A DNA stretch of 33,228 nucleotides from Lachnospiraceae bacterium (GTDB lineage Bacteria; Bacillota; Clostridia; Lachnospirales; Lachnospiraceae). The stretch covers positions 1-33,228 of the forward strand of contig JAUNPP010000018.1 in NCBI GenBank assembly GCA_030536685.1, given 5' to 3'. Positions 24,289 through 32,409 of this stretch are shown in pieces (positions within the stretch are counted from its first letter, which is position 1; every line of letters begins with the position of its first letter). Position numbers and translations under genes: made by a program. The notes under the pieces are model-generated. The model made no database searches, was not told where the DNA came from, and was given only the letters and a program-made list of their open reading frames with translations.

Positions 24289-25476
24289 ATGGAAAGACGT
24301 TTATTTACTTCCGAGTCCGTTACTGAAGGACATCCCGATAAAATGTGCGACCAGATTTCCGATGCTATTTTGGATGCATTGCTGGAAAAAGATCCTATGA
24401 GCCGTGTAGCTTGTGAAACATGTACTACAACAGGTCTTGTTTTAGTTATGGGTGAGATTACAACACAGGCTTATGTGGATATTCAGAAGGTAGTACGTGA
24501 TACGGTAACAGAAATCGGTTATACACGTGCAAAATACGGCTTCGATGCAAGCACCTGCGGCGTTATCGTAGCGTTAGATGAACAGTCACCTGATATTGCA
24601 ATGGGTGTTAACAAAGCGCTGGAAGCAAAAGAAAACACAATGAGCGATGATGAAATCGAAGCAATCGGCGCAGGCGATCAGGGTATGATGTTTGGTTATG
24701 CAACCAATGAAACAGAGGAATACATGCCTTATCCGATCGCACTGGCTCATAAACTGGCGCTTCGTCTGACAGAGGTTCGTAAGAACGGTACTCTGACTTA
24801 TCTGAGACCCGATGGAAAAACTCAGGTTACAGTAGAATATGATGAAAATGACAAGCCGGTACGTCTGGATGCGGTTGTTCTGTCTACTCAGCATGACGAA
24901 CAGGTAACGCAGGAACAGATTCATGCAGATATTAAAAAGTATGTTTTTGATGAAGTTATCCCTGCCGATATGGTAGATGAAAATACCAAGTTCTTTATCA
25001 ATCCTACAGGTCGTTTCGTAATCGGCGGACCTCAGGGCGACAGCGGTTTAACCGGACGTAAAATTATCGTAGACACCTACGGCGGATATGCACGTCACGG
25101 CGGCGGCGCTTTCTCCGGTAAGGACTGCACAAAGGTAGACCGTTCTGCAGCTTATGCAGCGCGTTACGTAGCTAAGAATATTGTTGCAGCAGGTCTGGCT
25201 GACAAGTGCGAAATCCAGTTATCCTATGCAATCGGCGTAGCAAAGCCTACTTCCATCATGGTAGACACCTTTGGAACCGGAAAGCTTTCCGATGAAAAGC
25301 TGGTGGATATCATTCGTGAACATTTTGACCTTCGCCCCGCAGGCATTATCAAGATGCTGGATTTAAGACGCCCGATCTACAAGCAGACAGCAGCTTACGG
25401 ACATTTCGGACGCAACGATCTGGATCTGAGCTGGGAAAAGACCGATAAAGCAGAGCTGTTAAAGAAATACTTATAA
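24289..25476 (+). CDS. metK: S-adenosylmethionine synthetase
   Basis: A 395-residue cytoplasmic enzyme that makes S-adenosylmethionine from methionine and ATP. The signatures are [13 protein letters not shown] near residues 14-26, [12 protein letters not shown] near 126-137 and [19 protein letters not shown] near 266-284 (phosphate-binding loop with Lys and Asp). Length is standard for the family. The start ATG has AAGAAGG about ten bases upstream. Expression is controlled by the SAM-I riboswitch directly upstream, giving feedback by the product. A strong terminator follows, so it is a one-gene unit. Confidence 0.97.
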   Translation: MERRLFTSESVTEGHPDKMCDQISDAILDALLEKDPMSRVACETCTTTGLVLVMGEITTQAYVDIQKVVRDTVTEIGYTRAKYGFDASTCGVIVALDEQSPDIAMGVNKALEAKENTMSDDEIEAIGAGDQGMMFGYATNETEEYMPYPIALAHKLALRLTEVRKNGTLTYLRPDGKTQVTVEYDENDKPVRLDAVVLSTQHDEQVTQEQIHADIKKYVFDEVIPADMVDENTKFFINPTGRFVIGGPQGDSGLTGRKIIVDTYGGYARHGGGAFSGKDCTKVDRSAAYAARYVAKNIVAAGLADKCEIQLSYAIGVAKPTSIMVDTFGTGKLSDEKLVDIIREHFDLRPAGIIKMLDLRRPIYKQTAAYGHFGRNDLDLSWEKTDKAELLKKYL

Positions 25477-25508
25477 TAATGAATGCAGGCAAAACAGCCG
25501 TTTTCATG

Positions 25509-25543
25509 CCCCGGATATCAAATGCGATATCCGGGGTTGTTTT
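25509..25543 (+). terminator. Terminator of metK
   Basis: CCCCGGATATC (25509-25519) and GATATCCGGGG (25526-25536) form a perfect 11-bp stem with a six-base loop followed by TTGTTTT. Confidence 0.92.
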
Positions 25544-25634
25544 ATATATAATAAGAAGGTACATTTCCTATTATATAAGGCCACGCTGCACCGCAAAAGA
25601 ATCTGGCGGTTTTCTGTTATGATATGGTGAAGGA

Positions 25635-25674
25635 GGGCGAGATTTATATAGAAACGGGCGAGATTTATATAGAA
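25635..25674. repeat. 19-base tandem repeat, period 21, between metK and glk
   Basis: GGGCGAGATTTATATAGAA occurs at 25635-25653 and 25656-25674. It lies between two extended -10 elements (25615-25623 and 25712-25720). The 395-base gap 25477-25871 holds only the metK terminator, this repeat and the promoters, unless a 31-codon frame at 25624-25719 is real. Confidence 0.7.
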
Positions 25675-25691
25675 TATAAGGGGCTGAGCTA

Positions 25692-25720
25692 TGGAAATTA
25701 TGGGGCAATTGTGATATGAT
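25692..25720 (+). promoter_or_regulatory. Candidate promoter of glucokinase gene
   Basis: TGGAAA (25692-25697) and TATGAT (25715-25720) are 17 bases apart, with a TGA extension before the -10. A second extended -10, TGTTATGAT, lies at 25615-25623 without a clear -35. Confidence 0.45.
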
Positions 25721-25871
25721 ATTTTCAGTGGACTGCGGATGAACGGACAGGGTGTCAAAAGAGAGAAGAACGGACTTTTTTGTTGAGATATCCTGTTTTT
25801 ATTTGCTGTCGTACATGAAGAACAGATAAGATTTAGAGGCTGCAGCCTTATGAAAAGCAGGAGGAATTCAG

Positions 25872-26804
25872 ATGAAAAAGTGTGTTGGTGTTGATCTTGG
25901 CGGAACAACTGTTAAAATGGGTATTTTAGGTGAAGACGGTACTATTTTCGAAAAATGGGAAATCCGTACACGTAAAGAAGAGAACGGCAAATATATTTTA
26001 AGTGATATTGCTGCTTCTGCAAAGGAACATCTGGCGACTGCTGGGATTGCAGACGAAGATTTTGCCGGAGTGGGTATTGGTATCCCCGGACCTGTACAGA
26101 GCAACGGATATGTGGAAGTTTGTGTAAATCTGGGCTGGAAAGCTACAAATCCTGCAGATGAGCTTAGCAAGCTGATGGGCGGTGTTCCCGTAAAAGCCGG
26201 CAATGATGCGAATGTAGCAGCTCTTGGCGAACAGTGGATGGGTTCTGGTAAAGGCCATGATAACCTGATGTTCTTTACACTGGGAACCGGTGTTGGCGGC
26301 GGCCTGATCATTGATGGACAGATCGTAGCAGGAAGCAAGGGTATGGGAGCAGAGGTTGGACATATTACGGTTAATACAGAAGAAACAGACTGCTGCAACT
26401 GCGGCAACAGAGGATGTCTGGAACAGTATGCATCTGCAACCGGTATTGTAAAACAGATGAAGCGTGCTCTGGAAGCTGATAAGACCGATTGCGTGCTGCG
26501 CGGCAAAGATTTCTCCTGTAAGGATGTGCTGGATGCTGCAAAGGACGGTGATGCTCTGGCAGTAAAGACTGTGCAGAAGTCTATGGATTATCTGGCGCTT
26601 GCCATGGCATCTGTAAGCTATATTGCAGACCCTGAAGTATTTGTTATCGGCGGCGGTGTATCAAAGGCCGGTAATTACCTGGTAGACATGGTTCAGAAGC
26701 GTTACAATGAACTGACACCTTTAAGCAGCAAGAAAGCAGATATTTTCATTGCCAGCCTTTCCAATGATGCGGGCATGTATGGCGCTGCAAAGCTGGTACT
26801 GTAG
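25872..26804 (+). CDS. glk: ROK family glucokinase
   Basis: A 310-residue sugar kinase of the ROK family that phosphorylates glucose to glucose-6-phosphate. Visible are the phosphate-binding GVDLGGTTVKMG at residues 6-17, IGIPGPV near 76, GNDANVAALGE near 113, the LGTGVGGG loop near 138 and the zinc site GHITV...CNCGNRGCLEQYAS. Length and motifs match Gram-positive glucokinases such as GlcK. AGGAGGAATTC gives a very strong ribosome site. The next gene begins one base after the stop codon, so the two are probably translated together. MalQ further downstream makes glucose from maltodextrins, a plausible source of substrate. Confidence 0.93.
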   Translation: MKKCVGVDLGGTTVKMGILGEDGTIFEKWEIRTRKEENGKYILSDIAASAKEHLATAGIADEDFAGVGIGIPGPVQSNGYVEVCVNLGWKATNPADELSKLMGGVPVKAGNDANVAALGEQWMGSGKGHDNLMFFTLGTGVGGGLIIDGQIVAGSKGMGAEVGHITVNTEETDCCNCGNRGCLEQYASATGIVKQMKRALEADKTDCVLRGKDFSCKDVLDAAKDGDALAVKTVQKSMDYLALAMASVSYIADPEVFVIGGGVSKAGNYLVDMVQKRYNELTPLSSKKADIFIASLSNDAGMYGAAKLVL

Positions 26805-26805
26805 G

Positions 26806-27717
26806 ATGGAATATGGGATGCAGGCAGAGGAGGAAGCGCTGTTTCAGTGGGAAGAAGTGCGGGGGAAGGCAAGGATCACCGGCTGTACCCGGTCACTTCG
26901 GCTGCTTGTGATTCCCGAACAGATTGCCGGTCTGCCTGTTGTGCAGATCGGCGATTATGCTTTTAAGGGAATGCAGCAGCTCGGCGAGGTCAGACTGCCG
27001 TCGGGTATCGAGTTTCTGGGAGATCATGTGTTTTTTAACTGCATCGGACTGGAAAAACTGAGCGCTTATGATAAAATCAGCCATGTGGGAGACGGCGCTT
27101 TTAAAAATTGCGATCATCTTTCAGAAATCGTACTTCATGTAAAAAACGATCATGCCTCTGCTTTAAGACTGCTGATTTCGGATGTGATGCAGGATGTGAG
27201 GGCAGATATTCTATATGAAGAAAAAAAGACCCGTCTGATGTTTCCCGCATTTTATTTTGATTATATTGAAAATTACCCGGCGCGTATTTTTGAGGAAGTG
27301 ATCTACGGAGCAGGACAGGCTTACCGTCAGTGTTTTCGAGGCGGTGATGTCGATTATGAGGCTTATGATCGTTTATTTGAACGCTCGGGAAGAGAAGATG
27401 CTCCTCAGGCGGTGCTGCAGCATGCTCTCGGGAGGCTTGTATTTCCTTATCGATTGAGTGATGAGCGTAAAACGGCGTATGAAACCTGGCTGTCAGAGCA
27501 TGGGCTTTTGCTTTTGAAGGAATGCATGAAACGTGATGTGCCCGAGGAGTTTGAGTCGGCGCTTTCGTTTGATCTGTTTGACGAGATTCAGACGAAAAAA
27601 CTGCTTGAGGCGGCTTTACAGGAGAAAAATGCGGTATTTATCAATCTTCTGATGGCTTATCAGGGACGCAGATTTGCCCCGGCCGGAAAAAGCAGGAGAA
27701 AAAAATACGAGTTGTAG
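26806..27717 (+). CDS. BspA-like leucine-rich repeat protein
   Basis: A 303-residue protein with LRR_5 (BspA/TpLRR) repeats in roughly residues 15-105; typical units are VVQIGDYAFKGMQQLGEVRLP and ISHVGDGAFKNCDHLSEIVL. The rest (about 120-303) is helical, and the end (TKKLLEAALQEKNAVFINLLMAY) looks like a single ankyrin-like helix pair. There is no signal peptide, so it is probably cytoplasmic, unlike secreted BspA proteins. The ATG at 26806 follows the glk stop by one base; a downstream ATG at 26818 is an alternative. It precedes a VWA protein and MoxR ATPase and probably serves as their partner or substrate adaptor, which is inference. Confidence 0.8.
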   Translation: MEYGMQAEEEALFQWEEVRGKARITGCTRSLRLLVIPEQIAGLPVVQIGDYAFKGMQQLGEVRLPSGIEFLGDHVFFNCIGLEKLSAYDKISHVGDGAFKNCDHLSEIVLHVKNDHASALRLLISDVMQDVRADILYEEKKTRLMFPAFYFDYIENYPARIFEEVIYGAGQAYRQCFRGGDVDYEAYDRLFERSGREDAPQAVLQHALGRLVFPYRLSDERKTAYETWLSEHGLLLLKECMKRDVPEEFESALSFDLFDEIQTKKLLEAALQEKNAVFINLLMAYQGRRFAPAGKSRRKKYEL

Positions 27718-27804
27718 AAATCGTAACAAAGGCTGCTGCACAGAGACATGTGACGAAACAGACAGAACATGATGCTTTGCAGGAGCGTTGAGAGAGGTGA
27801 TAAA

Positions 27805-29139
27805 ATGGCGGTTAATCCGGGGATTTTGGGCAGGAAGATTCTTCTGGCCTCCCGCAATGAGCTGTATTTATCCATGCGCTATATGGATCTGGCGTTTTCG
27901 GCTTTTCAGTATGAGCCGAACGATGGCAACGGTTATGTGGGAACCGATGGGGAGACGATTTTCTATCACTCCCTCTTTCTTGCGGACTTGTATGAAAAAG
28001 ACCGTTTTCTGGTAAATCGTCTGTATCTGCATATGGTGCTGCACTGTCTGTTCAGGCATTTGTGGAAGCGGCAGGGAAGGGATAAGCGCTACTGGAATCT
28101 GGCCTGCGATATTGTGATCGAGTCTGTGATCGATAATCTGAATATCCGCGCAGTGCGTATGAAAACGCCGGGAAGGCGGCTCTTCATTTATGAAGAACTG
28201 CATAAAGATCAGAGGGTGCTGACCGCAGAGAGGACGTATCTGTATCTGCTTCGTTTTGAGCCGGAGGACCGTATGCTTGCCAGGCTGGAAAGCGAATTTC
28301 TGGTGGATGACCACAATTACTGGTACCGGGAGGACAATAAGAAGAAACAAAGCAGACAGCAGAACAGATGGGAAGATATCAGCAGGAAAACCCAGACGGA
28401 GATGGAAACCTTCGGACAGGAAGCCGGGAAAAATGCCGGAAATCTGTTTGAAACCGTGAAAACGGAAAACAGAGAGCGGTATCAGTACCGCGATTTTTTA
28501 AGACGATTTGCGGTGCTTCGGGAGGAAGTACAGGTTGACGCGGATTCCTTTGATTATATTTTTTATACATATGGATTGGAGCTTTACGGCAATATGCCGT
28601 TAATCGAACCTCAGGAGTTTAAAGAGGTAAAGAAAATAGAACAGTTTGTCATTGCAATCGATACTTCGATGTCCTGCAAGGGCGAGCTGGTGCGCAGTTT
28701 TTTAACGGAAACGTGTGCGATTCTTAAAAACAGTGAAAATTTCTTCCGGCAGATGGAAATTCATCTGATTCAGTGTGATGCTGATATTCAGAAGGATGAT
28801 GTGGTGCATAATGAAAGAGAGCTTTCACAGTATATTGCCCAGCTGTCGATCAAGGGCGGCGGCGGAACGGATTTCAGACCTGTTTTTCGTTATGTCCGGC
28901 AGCTGCAGGAAAATGGTGAAATGACAAATCTGAAGGGGCTGATCTATTTTACAGACGGGCAGGGAACGTACCCTGTAAAAAGTCCCGGATATGATACGGC
29001 ATTTGTATTTATGCGCGAGGCAGATGATACGGATGTGAAGGTTCCCGTATGGGCGATGAAGCTTATCGTGGAGCCGGAAGAATTTGAAAAAAATGAAATG
29101 AAAACAAAAAAGGATGGAGGTGGCAGCGATGCATATTAA
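27805..29139 (+). CDS. DUF2201 VWA/metallopeptidase-like protein
   Basis: A 444-residue cytoplasmic protein. The N-terminal half is the metallopeptidase-like domain of the DUF2201 family, with H76-M-V-L-H80 and H85 where zinc peptidases have HExxH; the catalytic Glu is replaced by Met. The C-terminal half is a von Willebrand A domain with a complete MIDAS: D286-T-S-M-S290, GGTDFRP near 352 and FTDGQG near 385. A charged linker (about 170-225) joins them. The ATG at 27805 follows AGAGAGGTGA. The MoxR gene starts inside its last codons. VWA/MoxR pairs act as chaperone-like complexes that insert cofactors or remodel proteins; the client here is unknown. Confidence 0.87.
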   Translation: MAVNPGILGRKILLASRNELYLSMRYMDLAFSAFQYEPNDGNGYVGTDGETIFYHSLFLADLYEKDRFLVNRLYLHMVLHCLFRHLWKRQGRDKRYWNLACDIVIESVIDNLNIRAVRMKTPGRRLFIYEELHKDQRVLTAERTYLYLLRFEPEDRMLARLESEFLVDDHNYWYREDNKKKQSRQQNRWEDISRKTQTEMETFGQEAGKNAGNLFETVKTENRERYQYRDFLRRFAVLREEVQVDADSFDYIFYTYGLELYGNMPLIEPQEFKEVKKIEQFVIAIDTSMSCKGELVRSFLTETCAILKNSENFFRQMEIHLIQCDADIQKDDVVHNERELSQYIAQLSIKGGGGTDFRPVFRYVRQLQENGEMTNLKGLIYFTDGQGTYPVKSPGYDTAFVFMREADDTDVKVPVWAMKLIVEPEEFEKNEMKTKKDGGGSDAY

Positions 29140-30718
29140 ACGGGCAAAAGAGGAAATCCGCAATACGATCCGCGCGTATCTGATGAAAGATGAGTTTGGA
29201 CAGTATGTGATTCCATCCGTCAGACAGCGGCCTGTACTTTTGATCGGACCTCCGGGAATTGGAAAGACCGCAATTATGGAGCAGGTGGCAAGAGAATGCG
29301 GAATTGCTCTTGTTTCCTATACAATTACGCACCATACAAGACAGAGTGCGGTGGGACTTCCGTTTATTGAACATAAAACCTATAACGGACAGGAGCATGC
29401 GGTTACAGAATATACGATGAGTGAAATTATTGCTTCTATTTATGAAAAAATGGAGCAGACCGGGCTGAAAGAGGGAATTTTATTTATTGATGAAATCAAC
29501 TGCGTCTCTGAAACGCTGGCGCCTGCCATGCTTCAGTTTCTGCAGTGCAAAACCTTCGGAAACCGGAAAATCCCAGAAGGCTGGCTGATTGCGGCCGCCG
29601 GAAATCCGCCGGAATATAATAAATCCGTCAGGGATTTTGACGTTGTTACGCTTGACCGTGTGAAAAAAATCGATGTGACCGAGGATTACAGCGTGTGGAA
29701 GGAATATGCCTATGAACAGGGCATTCACAGCAGTATTTTAACCTATCTGGAAATAAAACGTGAAAATTTTTATGAAATTGAAACGACTCTGGATGGAAAA
29801 CGGTTTGTAACTGCAAGAGGCTGGGAGGATCTGTCACAGATTCTTTATACATATGAAAAACTGAGTATTTCCGTGGATGAGGATCTGATCGTACAGTATC
29901 TTCAGCACCGTGGAATTGCAAAGGATTTTGCTGCATATTATGATTTGTACAATAAGTACAAATATGATTATAAGATAGATGATATTTTAAAGGGCGTGAT
30001 TTCACGAAACGCACTGGAAAAGCTGTGGCAGGCTCCGTTTGATGAGCGGCTCAGTGTTCTGGGGCTGCTGATTGGGCGGTTAAATGAACTGTTTACCGAT
30101 GTGATGGAGCGCGATGCGTTTGTTTCCGAGTTTTATGAGGTGCTGATCGATTATCGTGAGCAGCTGGAACAGGCGCAGGAGAAGCTGTCAGAGTCGGCAG
30201 AAGCAGCAGAGTCGGCAGAAGCGGAGAAGGATTCTGTGCTGGCACGGCGTGCGGCGATCGATATGCTGACAAGGATGATCGAGCGTCGGAATCAGGAGCT
30301 GGAGGATAAAAAAGAAGCAGGTCTGATCAATCGTATGGAAGAGCGCTGCAGCCGCCGTGTGCTTTCTGAGCTGGAGGCGAAGGAACATCTCCTTCTGACG
30401 GCTGACTGCGACACTGCTTCGGAATCATTTGCCATGATCAAAGCCGGATTTAACCGGGAAACAGCCGGGCTCGAGGAACAGACGGAACAGGTATCGCAGG
30501 CGCTGGAATATGCATTTGACTTTGTGGAAAAGGCATTTGGCGAGGATCAGGAGCTGGTTGTGTTTATCACGGAGCTGTCCCTCAGCTACTATGCAATTCG
30601 ATTTATCAGCGATAATGGCTGTACAAGGTATTACCGCTATAATAAAACTCTGCTTTCAGGAGAACAGCAAAAGGAAATCCTGCAGCAGATCGAGGAACTG
30701 AAGAAAAGTTCCTTATAA
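29129..30718 (+). CDS. MoxR-type AAA+ ATPase
   Basis: A 529-residue AAA+ ATPase of the MoxR/RavA type. Walker A is GPPGIGKT near residues 40-47, Walker B GILFIDEIN near 114-122, sensor 1 near IAAAGNPPEYN and an arginine in LDRVKKIDV that fits the finger. The C-terminal 250 residues are largely helical and rich in Glu and Gln with coiled-coil character (about 340-460), an extension of the usual 300-residue core. GGAGGTGG supports the ATG at 29129, which overlaps the VWA gene by 11 bases, so the two are translationally coupled. It probably powers the VWA protein acting on a client, perhaps with the LRR protein. MoxR-type is clear, client unknown. Confidence 0.88.
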   Translation: MHIKRAKEEIRNTIRAYLMKDEFGQYVIPSVRQRPVLLIGPPGIGKTAIMEQVARECGIALVSYTITHHTRQSAVGLPFIEHKTYNGQEHAVTEYTMSEIIASIYEKMEQTGLKEGILFIDEINCVSETLAPAMLQFLQCKTFGNRKIPEGWLIAAAGNPPEYNKSVRDFDVVTLDRVKKIDVTEDYSVWKEYAYEQGIHSSILTYLEIKRENFYEIETTLDGKRFVTARGWEDLSQILYTYEKLSISVDEDLIVQYLQHRGIAKDFAAYYDLYNKYKYDYKIDDILKGVISRNALEKLWQAPFDERLSVLGLLIGRLNELFTDVMERDAFVSEFYEVLIDYREQLEQAQEKLSESAEAAESAEAEKDSVLARRAAIDMLTRMIERRNQELEDKKEAGLINRMEERCSRRVLSELEAKEHLLLTADCDTASESFAMIKAGFNRETAGLEEQTEQVSQALEYAFDFVEKAFGEDQELVVFITELSLSYYAIRFISDNGCTRYYRYNKTLLSGEQQKEILQQIEELKKSSL

Positions 30719-30720
30719 AG

Positions 30721-30779
30721 ATAAAATAATGCCGGGGACAGAAGGTTAAATGTCTTTTGGTCCTGGTATCATAAAATAA
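30721..30779. repeat. Hairpin flanked by 9-base direct repeats
   Basis: An imperfect hairpin (30732-30745 with 30753-30766, core CCGGGGACAGAAGG) lies between identical ATAAAATAA copies at 30721-30729 and 30771-30779. No T-run follows, so it is not an ordinary terminator. The layout resembles a very small palindromic repeat element with a target duplication, in the 82-base gap between the MoxR gene and malQ. Confidence 0.4.
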
Positions 30780-30800
30780 CAAAAAAACAGGAGGACTAAG

Positions 30801-32300
30801 ATGAATACGACTTTACAGAGAGGCGCAGGAATCCTGCTGCCGGTGTATGCACTTCCTACCCCCAACGGAATGGGCACACTGGGCAAGGAGGCCTTTGAAT
30901 TTATTGACTTTCTGAAGGAAAGCGGTCAGAAATACTGGCAGGTGCTTCCCGCAGGCCCGACCAGCATCGGCGACAGCCCCTATCAGAATTTTTCCGCATT
31001 TGCAGGAAATCCGTATTTTATTGACTTTGAAACTTTACGCGAGGAAGGTCTGCTGGAAAGAGAAAACTACGAAAAACGTGACTGGGGCGGACATCCCGGG
31101 TATGTAGATTACGGTCATATCTATGAAAACCGTTTCAAGGTTCTGCGGATTGCTTATGGAAACAGCGCGCATCAGGAAACAGAAGCATACAAAGCATTTG
31201 AAGAGGAAAATGCTTTCTGGCTGCAGGATTATGCCTTGTTTATGGCCGTAAAAGGTTATTTTAACGGCAGCTGCTGGCTTGACTGGGAGGAAGATATCCG
31301 TCTGCATGAGGAAAAAGCGGTTGCTTTCTATACGGAAAAGCTGGCTTATGATATTGATTTCTGGAAATTCTTACAGTTTAAGTTCTTTGAACAGTGGGAA
31401 AAGGTAAAAGCATATGCCAATGAAAATGGAATTGAAATCATCGGCGATATGCCCATTTATGTAGCCTTAGACAGCTCCGATACCTGGGTGTATTATGAAC
31501 AGTTCCAGTTAGATGAAGCACATAACCCTGAAAAAGTAGCAGGCGTACCGCCGGATGCATTTTCCGATGACGGTCAGCTGTGGGGAAATCCTCTGTATGA
31601 CTGGGATAAGATGGAAGAAGATGATTTTAGCTGGTGGCGCGCGCGTATGAGTACCGCAGCAAAGCTTTATGATGCAGTCAGAATCGATCATTTTATTGGA
31701 ATCGTGCGCTATTTTGCAATTCCTGCCGGTGCGAAAAACGGTATGGTGGGCGAGTTCCACTGGGGACCTGGCAAAAAGCTTACCGATGCGCTTATTGAAG
31801 CAGCAGGAAAGACCAGAATTGTAGCGGAAGACCTCGGCGTAATCATTGATGAAGTCCGCAAATTAAAAGAAGAAGCAGGCTTTCCGGGCATGAAGGTAAT
31901 TGAATTTGCTTTCGATTCCGATGCGGAAAACGATTATCTTTCACACAATTATGAGCCGAACAGTATTGTTTATGCGGGAACTCACGATAATGAAACACTC
32001 GTCGGTTACCTGAACAATATCAGCGGTTACACAAAAGAACATCTGATGGAGTATCTGGCAATCGAAAATGAAGAGGATTACCGAAGACATGCTCTCGACC
32101 GCGTGATCCGCATGGCTTACGCAAGTGTCAGCAGTGTGGCAATCCTTCAGATGCAGGATGTACTTGGCCTTGGAAATGAAGCCAGAACGAACGAGCCGTC
32201 TACCATCGGGGATAACTGGAAATGGAGACTGATGCCGGGACAGCTGACCAGGGAACATAGCGAGTATTTGAAGAGGCTGTGCTGGTTATATAGAAGATAG
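30801..32300 (+). CDS. malQ: 4-alpha-glucanotransferase (amylomaltase)
   Basis: A 499-residue cytoplasmic GH77 enzyme that transfers alpha-1,4-glucan segments between maltodextrins and releases glucose. Catalytic residues are D296 (nucleophile, RIDHF), E343 (acid/base, VAEDLG) and D396 (THDNET), nearly the same numbers as in Thermus amylomaltase. The start of the fold, GILLPVYALPTPNGMGTLG, is typical. ACAGGAGGACTAAG gives a strong ribosome site. The glucose it frees could be used by the ROK kinase about 4 kb upstream. No phosphorylase or maltodextrin importer is in the window, so the rest of the pathway lies elsewhere. Confidence 0.96.
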   Translation: MNTTLQRGAGILLPVYALPTPNGMGTLGKEAFEFIDFLKESGQKYWQVLPAGPTSIGDSPYQNFSAFAGNPYFIDFETLREEGLLERENYEKRDWGGHPGYVDYGHIYENRFKVLRIAYGNSAHQETEAYKAFEEENAFWLQDYALFMAVKGYFNGSCWLDWEEDIRLHEEKAVAFYTEKLAYDIDFWKFLQFKFFEQWEKVKAYANENGIEIIGDMPIYVALDSSDTWVYYEQFQLDEAHNPEKVAGVPPDAFSDDGQLWGNPLYDWDKMEEDDFSWWRARMSTAAKLYDAVRIDHFIGIVRYFAIPAGAKNGMVGEFHWGPGKKLTDALIEAAGKTRIVAEDLGVIIDEVRKLKEEAGFPGMKVIEFAFDSDAENDYLSHNYEPNSIVYAGTHDNETLVGYLNNISGYTKEHLMEYLAIENEEDYRRHALDRVIRMAYASVSSVAILQMQDVLGLGNEARTNEPSTIGDNWKWRLMPGQLTREHSEYLKRLCWLYRR

Positions 32301-32350
32301 GCGATTAAGATAGGTGATTGGATCGGGATTATTTATGCCGCCGATCTGGC

Positions 32351-32409
32351 GGTGGAGTGGAGATTGCTATGAAATTTACGGGCGGAGTGGAGATTGCTAT
32401 GAAATTTAC
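32351..32409 (+). repeat. 29-base tandem duplication carrying ribosome site and start codon
   Basis: Two 29-base copies (32351-32379 and 32381-32409), one mismatch, period 30. Each contains GGAGTGGAGATTGCTATG, so the ribosome site and ATG of the next gene are present twice, in the same frame (ATG at 32369 and 32399). Confidence 0.85.

Noticed and set aside
25504-26506. Long minus-strand frames antisense to glk and its leader
   Set aside because: Ser/Pro/Ile-rich shadows of a well-supported plus-strand gene, and one crosses the metK terminator.
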